From a virus, in IMG/VR virus record IMGVR_UViG_3300037485_000805, positions 1 to 29,333 of that record: DNA of 29,333 bases. One strand, given 5' to 3'. A program made the translations under genes and the position numbers. Positions 20,493 to 27,674 of the stretch are shown in pieces. Positions within the stretch are counted from its first letter, which is position 1. Every line of letters begins with the position of its first letter. Under the pieces are notes generated by a model. It saw only the letters and a program-made list of their open reading frames with translations. It was not told where the DNA came from and did no database searches.

Positions 20493-23156
20493 ATGGCAAT
20501 TTCACAGTATTATAGATTTACTCCTTGTTGTCCAGGTGAACATCCTGCTTTTTTTCGAGTTCCTTTTCCTACACTACCTTTTTTACCAAAAGTATATACA
20601 TATACTGGACCTACAGTATTTGATAGTTTAGGTAATGCATTAGAAACTGGTCAATGTTATTATGTAGAAGCATTAATAAGTGCAGACTTAATTTGGGTTA
20701 CTACTTTACTTCTAGCTCCTGCACCTGATCCTGTTACATTGCTACCATATATTGAAACATCTATTGAAGGACCTTGTCCTTTAATACCTAGTGTAGAGTG
20801 CCCATGTTCTATACCTCAAAATCCGGTATATAATGTATATAGTTTACAACCATGTTGTGGAGGATTACCAACAACAGTATACTTAATTGATGATGCATTA
20901 ATTGATAGCGCAACATATGTATATATTACACCAGTACCAGATGGTGATCTAGTTCCTCTTACATGTTATACTGCAACAGAAATACCATATACTGGAGTTG
21001 GAGTACCACCTTTTGTTCAAGTTATTATAAGTGAATTTGCTATAGTTGAAGAAGGTTGTGGAGGTTTTTGTAGTTTAATTTGTTTAGATTGTATTTGTAC
21101 AAGATTTCGTTGGACAGGTGTTATTGCACCCGGAACTTTTACTATAACTTATAAAGATTGTAATTTTATTGATCAAGATATAATAATTCAAACAGATGGT
21201 GTAACATGGTCAGATAAAGTTTGTCTTAAACAAATACCTCTTTGTCCAAATTCTAATATATGTTGGATAACTGAATCATTTGGAGATTGTTTAGTTGATG
21301 ATACTGATACATCAAACATTTTATATAACTGTAGTAATTGTTATGAATTAGTTGATTGTAGAGGAATTGAAGATAATATTTATACATTTAATCCACAAGT
21401 AGAACAGTATATAAATACACAACAAGTTATTCAAATAGTAGGTAGTGATACATGTTGGCAAGTAAATAATACAGATAATGATTGTGAATGTGCAATTGCT
21501 GTTACTGTACAAAATGTTTTTGTTGATTGTCCATCATGTATAAACCCAAAAGGTTTTAAACTTACAGAGTGTACTACAGGTGAAGTACAATATACTACAA
21601 CTGATTTATCTGATTATACTACTGTTACAATTAATACAAATTGTCCAGGATGTTGGTTAGTTGAACCAATTGATATTGTTCCACCGTCTACACAACCTAT
21701 TACTGTAACAGCATCTTTTGGTGATTGTGTATTATGTAACTCTACATTTTATCAATTAACTGATTGTGCGCATATTCTTGATCCTATTGTTACAATAGTG
21801 GATCTCTCTGAATATGTAGGTCAAGTTATTACAATTGACTTTTGCCCAGATACATGTTGGAGAGTTTCGGTTACTGAACCAACTACAATTAGTGGTGATA
21901 TAAGTGTAAATTTAATTTTTGCTGACTGTCCTGATTGTTTAGTAGCAATACTTACACCTAAATGTGCAAGTTTTATTAATAACAGTACTACAGTAGAAAT
22001 AGTGTATTATATTGATATTAATGGGACTGTTGGTTTAAGACATATATTAGCACCAGGTCAATCTGTATCAAAAACATGTTATTTAGATTGGAATGCAAAT
22101 ACTACAGTAGGTGTAACAGAATACGGAGATTGCATTGATGGTCAATGTCCAATAGTAATATTACCTAGAAGAAAAGTAAAACCAGGTTATGATACTGCAG
22201 CATGTACACCTGCATATTATGAAAAAGTAGAATGCAATTTTTCTGAGTGGATGTATAAGGATGTTCTTACAGAAAGATATGGTATCTCTAGTTGTTGTGG
22301 TGATGAATTAATGAAATGGGAAATTAAACATGAGTTACTTATGTTAGCTGTTTTAGTTAATCCAGATTATACATGTGCACCACCTGCAAATTGTGGATGT
22401 ACTGTATCATCAAATTGTGGATTTATTTCTTCAGATATTATACAAGCAACTTGTCCAACTCCATCACCACCACCACCACCGCTTGTATCATATAATTGTG
22501 TAGCATTTGATTGTGTGGAAGTACAAGGAACAAGAGGATCTTATCCAACATTGCTAGAATGTGAAACTAACTGTGTAGCTCCACCATCTCCTTGGAAAAG
22601 TGAAGCCTGTGTATTTGGATTTATGGATTCACTTAATTGGGTTTTTGATGCTGAATTTGCAGGAGAAGAACCTCATACAATAACATCTTTAGTAATAAAC
22701 GGAATTGAGTATATAACTCCAGGAAATGAGTATAGTTATGGTTTTAATCCTTACATTATAATACCTGCAAATAATAATCAATTTGGACAAACTTATACAA
22801 ATCAAGTTGATGGTATGAATGCATTATTTTTATCATTAGGTTTACAAGAATTGGTTAAAGCACAGGTTGTAACAAATGATATATGGGCTGTGACAGTTGT
22901 AGAGTTTGGTTTTTCTGCAAATGGTGGTTATTATTTGATTTTAGCAAATACTATCAATACAATTAGTTTTATAATAGATGATAATACAGGATTTGTAAAA
23001 ACACATAGTTGGATTAATGGAGTAGCTTCTGTAGTAATAGACACAGAAGGATTTGAACAAATACATGCTATAAATTATGAGTGGGCAACATGCGTTAACA
23101 TAAATGATGAACCATTTATTGTAACAGATGGTGTAGTTATTGAACCACCGTTTTAA
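20493..23156 (+). CDS. Large Cys-rich repeat structural protein
   Basis: An 887-aa protein. The start at 20493 (MAISQYYRFTPCC) is preferred to an in-frame ATG at 20406, which lies inside the previous gene. Cys is very frequent throughout. Residues about 279-482 hold three tandem units of 65-70 residues, each with a YxLxDC-type start, a central CW and a FxDCxxC end. A Pro stretch (PSPPPPPLV, about 657-665) is followed by a YNCVAFDCVEVQGTRGSYPTL-type Cys motif (about 668-694) common in flavobacterial and phage proteins. The final part (about 700-887) is beta-rich and almost Cys-free. Likely an extracellular, disulfide-stabilised fibre or virion surface protein; no enzymatic motif is seen. It overlaps the next start by 1 nt. 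Confidence 0.65.
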   Translation: MAISQYYRFTPCCPGEHPAFFRVPFPTLPFLPKVYTYTGPTVFDSLGNALETGQCYYVEALISADLIWVTTLLLAPAPDPVTLLPYIETSIEGPCPLIPSVECPCSIPQNPVYNVYSLQPCCGGLPTTVYLIDDALIDSATYVYITPVPDGDLVPLTCYTATEIPYTGVGVPPFVQVIISEFAIVEEGCGGFCSLICLDCICTRFRWTGVIAPGTFTITYKDCNFIDQDIIIQTDGVTWSDKVCLKQIPLCPNSNICWITESFGDCLVDDTDTSNILYNCSNCYELVDCRGIEDNIYTFNPQVEQYINTQQVIQIVGSDTCWQVNNTDNDCECAIAVTVQNVFVDCPSCINPKGFKLTECTTGEVQYTTTDLSDYTTVTINTNCPGCWLVEPIDIVPPSTQPITVTASFGDCVLCNSTFYQLTDCAHILDPIVTIVDLSEYVGQVITIDFCPDTCWRVSVTEPTTISGDISVNLIFADCPDCLVAILTPKCASFINNSTTVEIVYYIDINGTVGLRHILAPGQSVSKTCYLDWNANTTVGVTEYGDCIDGQCPIVILPRRKVKPGYDTAACTPAYYEKVECNFSEWMYKDVLTERYGISSCCGDELMKWEIKHELLMLAVLVNPDYTCAPPANCGCTVSSNCGFISSDIIQATCPTPSPPPPPLVSYNCVAFDCVEVQGTRGSYPTLLECETNCVAPPSPWKSEACVFGFMDSLNWVFDAEFAGEEPHTITSLVINGIEYITPGNEYSYGFNPYIIIPANNNQFGQTYTNQVDGMNALFLSLGLQELVKAQVVTNDIWAVTVVEFGFSANGGYYLILANTINTISFIIDDNTGFVKTHSWINGVASVVIDTEGFEQIHAINYEWATCVNINDEPFIVTDGVVIEPPF
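21329..21939 (+). repeat. Three tandem CW/Cys repeats within the 887-aa protein
   Basis: Units at about 21329-21540, 21541-21738 and 21739-21939 share the order YxLxDC or FKLTEC, then a CW (DTCW, PGCW, DTCW), then a strand ending FVDCPSC, FGDCVLC or FADCPDC. A degenerate unit (NICWITESFGDC) precedes them. The units are divergent in DNA, so this is an old protein-level repeat. Confidence 0.7.
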
Positions 23157-23482
23157 TGTATAAAGGTAGACAAAGAATAAAGCGAGGGAAACTGCAAAAG
23201 TTTGAAGATTTACCTTTGTGTAAACAAATTAATTTTAAAATTATTGCTGATAAAGTAAAGAAGTTAGATAGTACGGTTAATGAAGTATTTGTATTTGGAA
23301 GTTATTTTTGGGGAAACTGGGATTGTGAATCTGATTATGATGTAAGAATTAATCAAAGTTTTAAAGGATCTTATATAAACCTGAAAAATGATTTATTAAA
23401 AATGCATAAATTAAAAGTAGATTTAATGGCTCTCAAGCAACCAAGAATAGAAATGAATTTAGTAGTTATACCAATTGAATAA
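23156..23482 (+). CDS. MNT-type minimal nucleotidyltransferase
   Basis: A 108-aa protein of the DNA-polymerase-beta-like fold. Residues 44-64 read VFVFGSYFWGN, then CESDYDVRI: the GS motif (Gly48-Ser49) and the DxD pair Asp60/Asp62, with a third acid in LKVDLMAL (Asp89). This set is the catalytic signature of minimal nucleotidyltransferases, which transfer NMP groups to protein or RNA and often serve as MntA antitoxins paired with HEPN toxins. No HEPN partner is next to it. It is coupled to the upstream structural gene (TAATG at 23154-23158) and followed by a 125-nt gap. Its target is unknown; roles against host defence or in modifying virion components are inferences. Confidence 0.8.
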   Translation: MYKGRQRIKRGKLQKFEDLPLCKQINFKIIADKVKKLDSTVNEVFVFGSYFWGNWDCESDYDVRINQSFKGSYINLKNDLLKMHKLKVDLMALKQPRIEMNLVVIPIE

Positions 23483-23580
23483 GATTTGTCCAAAATAATA
23501 AGAAACTATAATGCTTTGCAATTGTTAAAGAGTTTATGTATGTTATATATAAATATTACATTAGGATAATTCAATAAAAA

Positions 23581-23598
23581 TTATTATATTATATTATA
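23581..23598 (+). repeat. AT-rich 18-nt leader block, copy 2
   Basis: Identical to 17942-17959. It lies 9 nt before the ATG at 23608, in a 125-nt intergenic space (23483-23607) where I see no gene and no clear terminator. A TTTATGTATG stretch at 23532-23541 weakly resembles the TTTGTRTA element but is not convincing. Confidence 0.5.
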
Positions 23599-23607
23599 AG
23601 AAAAAAT

Positions 23608-25284
23608 ATGAGACCTTTAAATTTAGATAATTCACCATGTAGTCCAATATCATCCAATTGTGTGATATGGGCCGGTGATAATATACCTTGTATTAATTTA
23701 TGTACAGGAGATACTGTATCAGATGTTGTATTTAAACTTGCTACAGAATTATGTACAATAATTGATTATCTTAATGTTTCAAGTTATGACTTAGCATGTT
23801 TTAACTTAGCATCTTGTAAACCAAATAATTTTCAAGAGTTACTTCAATTTTTAATTGATAGAATTTGTGCTTTAGAAAATATTGATGTTGCTGTTATTAG
23901 ACCTAGTACATCAACAGCAGCTGTTGCAAATAAATCAGCAGTAGTAACAGATTATTTACTTACAGCTGCATCATGCTTTGGTGGAGGAACAGTAACTATA
24001 GTTGACTATGTTGATCAAATTGCAAATAGAATATGTACTATAGTTACAGAAATATCAATAATTAATTCTGGTATTAATTCATTAAATGTTAGAGTAACTA
24101 CACTTGAGTCAACTCCACCACCGGTATTTGTTATTCCATCATTTATTCTTCAATGTAATATAGGAACAATTATTCCAGTTTTAGCTGCAGGAACAACACA
24201 AGATATTGATATTGTAATTAGTAGATTTATTAATGAAGAGTGGTGTCCATACAAAGCTGTATTTGATACATTTCCGAATTTATCTAATGCAGTATTATCA
24301 CAATGTATATTAGGTACAGATGATTCTGAAGCTTTAAGATTTACATCACCTGGAACTCAAATGCAAGTTGCATATCCATCATATGTTGCATCACCAATTA
24401 CATTGGCAAATGCAATTAATAATTTATGGCTTGCACTTTGTGATGTTAGAAACGGAGGAACAGAATTAACTACTATAACTGCAGGTGACAATATTACTGT
24501 TACGCCAGTTGTAACTATAGTAGGATCAGACCAAGTAACAGACTATACTATAGATGGAAAAGATACTATAGTAGTAGCAGGTGACAATACAGTAATAACA
24601 CCTACAGGACCAGTTGCAGGAGTAACAACATATACAATTGATACAAAAGAAGCAATTGTTGTAGGTGCAGATGATATAGTAGTTACTCCTTTAGCATTAG
24701 GAGGTAATAAAACTCAATACACAGTATCAAGACCTAAGCTTAACTTCTATGAAGAAGTGATAGGAGAAGTACAAGTAGCATTAAGTGCAGTGCCAAGTGT
24801 TTCTACATATCATTTCCCAACCGGATATAATGTATTATCATATACAAATACTTCAGGAGTAGCAAAAACCTTTGCAGTACATGTAAGTTATGAAGTAGCA
24901 AATACATCTGGTATGAGCTTATTTTTACAAAATAATGAAATTGCTAATTGGGTAGACGGTGCAATTATTAAAACAGTACTTGCAGTTGACACAATTGAAT
25001 ATGAATGTTATGGTGGAAGAGTAGAAATATTAGGTTCATTATATGACAGTCCAGCACCTATACCATCTGCAGTAAATTTAACAACAGCTGAAAAAGTAAT
25101 AACTAATATTTCATTAACTCCTGTTGAATTTAGATTTGGCAGTGGTTTATCTGCAAACACACTTTCAATTTTTAAAATGGTTACATTAAACAATAATGAA
25201 TCTGTTAGTCTTAAATTTAAGACATTATCAAATACAACAAATTCAATTTTATTTAAAGCACAAATATTTATTCAAGAATTATAA
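23608..25284 (+). CDS. Fibre-like structural protein with paralogous tip domain (long form)
   Basis: A 558-aa protein. The N-terminal part (about 1-100) has Cys-containing units with NCVIWAGDNIPCINLC and DTVSDVVFKLATELC helices. The middle (about 290-370) holds three TxTAGDNITVTP / VVAGDNTVITP / VVGADDIVVTP beta repeats. The last 175 residues (about 380-558) form a domain with HFPTGYNVLSYTNTSG, NWVDGAIIKT, PVEFRFGSG and VSLKFKT blocks that is shared with the next gene. The combination of short helical trimer-type units, beta repeats and a C-terminal beta tip is typical of trimeric phage fibres. Position late in the structural operon supports a head or tail fibre. Arg is AGA only, unlike the abundant capsid gene. 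Confidence 0.7.
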   Translation: MRPLNLDNSPCSPISSNCVIWAGDNIPCINLCTGDTVSDVVFKLATELCTIIDYLNVSSYDLACFNLASCKPNNFQELLQFLIDRICALENIDVAVIRPSTSTAAVANKSAVVTDYLLTAASCFGGGTVTIVDYVDQIANRICTIVTEISIINSGINSLNVRVTTLESTPPPVFVIPSFILQCNIGTIIPVLAAGTTQDIDIVISRFINEEWCPYKAVFDTFPNLSNAVLSQCILGTDDSEALRFTSPGTQMQVAYPSYVASPITLANAINNLWLALCDVRNGGTELTTITAGDNITVTPVVTIVGSDQVTDYTIDGKDTIVVAGDNTVITPTGPVAGVTTYTIDTKEAIVVGADDIVVTPLALGGNKTQYTVSRPKLNFYEEVIGEVQVALSAVPSVSTYHFPTGYNVLSYTNTSGVAKTFAVHVSYEVANTSGMSLFLQNNEIANWVDGAIIKTVLAVDTIEYECYGGRVEILGSLYDSPAPIPSAVNLTTAEKVITNISLTPVEFRFGSGLSANTLSIFKMVTLNNNESVSLKFKTLSNTTNSILFKAQIFIQEL

Positions 25285-25287
25285 GAT

Positions 25288-26295
25288 ATGGGAACATGTA
25301 CAAATTGCGGATGCGATAAAATAGGATGTGGATGTAAAGATAGTTTTTTAACGTCACCTCCACCATGCCCAACACCAGTTGATTGTCCTGAAGCGCAACC
25401 ATGTGCTGAAGTATTTGATGCACAATGTATAGTATATACAGGTGCAGATATTATTTGTACACCTGATGTTGTTGTAGCAACAGATACAAATGTGGCAGAT
25501 GCTCTTAATAATATTGTAGATTATCTATGTAATGCATTTGCTAACTTTAGTATATTAATTGCAAAAGTAAGTTGTGGAACTGATGAAGTTATCCCAAATA
25601 ATTCAACTGTTCAAGAAGCTTTTATAGCAGTAGTAGAATATATTTGTGATAATTTAAGTATTGCAACAAATGTAACGTGTGGTACAGATATTATATCTAC
25701 TAGTGGAACACCAATAGTTGATGTTTTACAAGATATAGTAGATTACTTTTGTGTACCAGCTAAAGTATTTTTTCATCAACAAGTTGTAAGTGATATTAAT
25801 ATTGTAGCAGGAGCTCCAAGTCCTGGTCCTGATAATTACTTTTTTCCAATTGGTTATAACACACTCACTTATACAAACACAGCATTAACTAGTAAAACAT
25901 TTAAAGTATTTGTATCATATAATACAGATACCGCACTAGCTGCAGTTAATGTAGCTGACTTTTCAAATTGGGTTGATGGTGCTATTATTAAAACAGCAAC
26001 TTTTGTTGATATAATTGCATGGGAAAGTTTGGGTAATCAAGATTTAGCAGGTGCTTTATTTGATGGACCAAATGTTGGAGACATAATTACTGTTTTGACA
26101 GCAGAAAAAGTAGTTACAACTCCTAATATAAATCCAGTAGAGTTTAGATTTTATAATACACGTATTCCTAAAAATGTTTCCTTTTACCAAGTAGTTACCT
26201 TAGCACCAAATGATGCTGTTTCACTTAAGTTTAAAAGTAAATCAGGTGGAGTTGGTAGATTGTTAAAAGCTCAAATTATGGTAGAGGAGATCTAA
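25288..26295 (+). CDS. Fibre-like structural protein with paralogous tip domain (short form)
   Basis: A 335-aa protein. It begins MGTCTNCGCDKIGCGCKDSF, a Cys cap like that of the 66-aa protein, then Pro/Cys linkers. Three helical units of about 40 residues follow (each a CGTD or YTGAD start, then DxLxxIVDYLC-type helix). The last 165 residues (about 168-335) match the C-terminal domain of the preceding gene: FPIGYNTLTYTNTA, NWVDGAIIKTA, PVEFRF, VSLKFKSKSG and AQIMVEEI. It follows 3 nt after that gene, so the pair arose by duplication. Likely a second fibre or its shorter partner. A tandem hairpin and terminator follow. Confidence 0.7.
   Translation: MGTCTNCGCDKIGCGCKDSFLTSPPPCPTPVDCPEAQPCAEVFDAQCIVYTGADIICTPDVVVATDTNVADALNNIVDYLCNAFANFSILIAKVSCGTDEVIPNNSTVQEAFIAVVEYICDNLSIATNVTCGTDIISTSGTPIVDVLQDIVDYFCVPAKVFFHQQVVSDINIVAGAPSPGPDNYFFPIGYNTLTYTNTALTSKTFKVFVSYNTDTALAAVNVADFSNWVDGAIIKTATFVDIIAWESLGNQDLAGALFDGPNVGDIITVLTAEKVVTTPNINPVEFRFYNTRIPKNVSFYQVVTLAPNDAVSLKFKSKSGGVGRLLKAQIMVEEI
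25420..25755 (+). repeat. Three helical repeat units in the short fibre-like protein
   Basis: Units at about 25420-25537, 25561-25653 and 25663-25755 share a [IV]xCGTDxI or YTGADIIC start, a Thr/Ser turn, and a helix ending IVDYLC, VVEYIC or IVDYFC. They are divergent in DNA. Similar but less regular units begin the long fibre-like protein. Confidence 0.6.
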
Positions 26296-26308
26296 AAGAT
26301 GTCGCAGT

Positions 26309-26331
26309 TTGTTGGTTTCTGTGACTAACAA
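26309..26331 (+). other. Stem-loop upstream of the terminator
   Basis: TTGTTGGT (26309-26316) pairs with ACTAACAA (26324-26331) around TTCTGTG: 8 bp with one G-T pair. It has no T run and lies 6 nt before the terminator hairpin, making a tandem structure at the end of the accessory operon, possibly an RNA 3' stabiliser. Confidence 0.55.
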
Positions 26332-26337
26332 GAGGAG

Positions 26338-26376
26338 AACCCTAGGCAAATGAGTCTGGGGTTTTCTATTTTTCTT
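26338..26376 (+). terminator. Intrinsic terminator before the tail genes
   Basis: AACCCTAG (26338-26345) pairs with CTGGGGTT (26356-26363; one T-G pair) around a 10-nt loop and is followed by TTCTATTTTTC. It separates the fibre/accessory unit from the neck and tail genes. Confidence 0.82.
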
Positions 26377-26408
26377 ATATTTGCAAGTATGGATAATTTT
26401 TTGTATAT
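26376..26408 (+). promoter_or_regulatory. Promoter-like element before the second IHF-like gene
   Basis: TATATTTG at 26376-26383 matches TAnnTTTG, and a second TTTTTTGTATATTAAAT at 26398-26414 closely resembles the TTTTGTGTATATTAAAT before the scaffold gene (10902-10918). The ATG is at 26422. Which of the two boxes would act is unclear. Placement just after a terminator favours a promoter. Confidence 0.55.
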
Positions 26409-26421
26409 TAAATAGTATAGA

Positions 26422-27006
26422 ATGAGTAAAGAATTTAGAGTACCAGATGTAACAGCTCCAAGGTTTAGACAAGAAGTAGTTAATATTATTGATAAAAAAT
26501 ACTTTAAAAGTTTTAGAGAAAAATATCCAAAGTATAATGATATAACTGAAGCACAAATTAGAGTAATCATTAAAAGTTTTAATGAAACTTTTTGGGAAAC
26601 TGTAATTGAAACAAGAGATGGTGTACAGTTACCAGAAGGATTAGGTTCAATTTTTATTGGAACATGTGAAAGAGCAAAAGGTAATAATGTAGATTATGCT
26701 AAATCAAAAAAATATGGTGTTAGTGTAAGTAATAATAATTGGGAAACAGATGGTAAACTTGCTAAAATATTTTATACAAGTTATTCAAGTAAATATAAAT
26801 TCACATTTAGAGAGTGTTGGGGTTTTGTAGCTTGTAGAAATTTTAAAAGAGCGGTTGCTAAGGCATATCCAGAAAATTGGACAATGTATATACAAGTTGA
26901 CCCACATAAAAAATTAAGAAAGTTGTATACAGCAATTAGTCTTAAAAACAAAAGACAAAAAGAATTAAATGTACAACTTAATACTTATAATGAATTTGAC
27001 TTATGA
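26422..27006 (+). CDS. IHF/HU-like protein (second), probable neck/ring component
   Basis: A 194-aa protein. Residues about 12-85 are HU-like: a helix with RFRQEVVNIIDKKYFKSFRE, an insertion KYPKYNDI, the helix TEAQIRVIIKSFNETFWET and a strand pair VQLPEGLGSIFIGTCE (GLGSIFIG is the family's GLGxF turn). The rest is Lys/aromatic-rich with a Cys-containing FRECWGFVACRNFKRAV stretch and a helical end. crAss-like phages carry an IHF-type gene next to tail-tube and stabilization genes, as here. It may be a ring protein built on the IHF fold rather than a DNA-bending factor. It overlaps the next gene by 4 nt (ATGA). Confidence 0.65.
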   Translation: MSKEFRVPDVTAPRFRQEVVNIIDKKYFKSFREKYPKYNDITEAQIRVIIKSFNETFWETVIETRDGVQLPEGLGSIFIGTCERAKGNNVDYAKSKKYGVSVSNNNWETDGKLAKIFYTSYSSKYKFTFRECWGFVACRNFKRAVAKAYPENWTMYIQVDPHKKLRKLYTAISLKNKRQKELNVQLNTYNEFDL

Positions 27007-27674
27007 CAACAATTGGAGAAGCAATATCTAGAGTAAGGGCAACACTTAAAGCTGTTAAAGAAGATCCTTTTTTAACAGATAGAAGTATTTACCTTGCAAT
27101 CATAAAGTATGGTGAAACACTTTTAAAAAGAGAAGACAACCAATATAAACTTATGAGAATGAGTTCTATTTGGACTGACTTACCATATGTTGAACTTATT
27201 GATGTAGATAAGATAGAAGCAAAATGTGCGGGAATATATTCTGATTGTTATATTAAAAGAACAAAATATAAATTACCTAGAATATTTGATGGAACTTTTG
27301 GTCCACTTATCCGTTCAGTATCTTCTATAGATGGATCTCAGGAACTATACCGTACTGAGCCTGGTACGTATACATCTATTACAAAGACAACAACTTTTAA
27401 ATATAATAATCAAAAATACTTTTGGTCAATTGATGAATATCTTTATTTACCAGATTGTCAATGGGATGCAATTAAAGTTGAAGCATTATTTGATGCTAAC
27501 ATTGCTGAGTATCATTGTGATGATAAAAATAAATGTAAAGTAAGACAAGACAATAGATTACCTTTTCCTGAATATATATTTTCAGAAATTGAACAGTATG
27601 TTGTTAAAGACTTTACAATGTCAATGCAAATACCTACAAATGGTCCTGATGATTCACAAAACATACTTAGATAA
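27003..27674 (+). CDS. Putative neck/ring or tail adaptor protein
   Basis: A 223-aa protein. The N-terminal helices (TIGEAISRVRATLKAVKED, then DRSIYLAIIKYGETLLKRE) are followed by a beta-rich part with WTDLPYVELIDVD and KYKLPRIFDGTFGPLIRSV, a KYFWSIDEYLYLPD strand, and a C-terminal helix (FPEYIFSEIEQYVVKDFTM). This helix-beta-helix order resembles connector proteins of crAss-like phages located between the IHF gene and the tubular protein. It is coupled to the previous gene by ATGA and shares TAATG with the next one. Assignment to a precise ring is not possible from sequence alone. Confidence 0.6.
   Translation: MTTIGEAISRVRATLKAVKEDPFLTDRSIYLAIIKYGETLLKREDNQYKLMRMSSIWTDLPYVELIDVDKIEAKCAGIYSDCYIKRTKYKLPRIFDGTFGPLIRSVSSIDGSQELYRTEPGTYTSITKTTTFKYNNQKYFWSIDEYLYLPDCQWDAIKVEALFDANIAEYHCDDKNKCKVRQDNRLPFPEYIFSEIEQYVVKDFTMSMQIPTNGPDDSQNILR

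Noticed and set aside
23483-23607. Possible small gene or promoter in the 125-nt gap
   Set aside because: The longest ATG frame is about 13 codons. No TAnnTTTG box or hairpin with a T run is seen; only the AT block and a weak TTTATGTA remain.
26263-26570. Two antisense frames of 97 and 81 aa around the terminator
   Set aside because: They run through the terminator hairpin and the start of the IHF-like gene in reverse and have no coding-like composition.
27331-27543. 70-aa alternative + frame
   Set aside because: It lies entirely within the 223-aa neck gene in another frame and lacks a leader or recognisable pattern.
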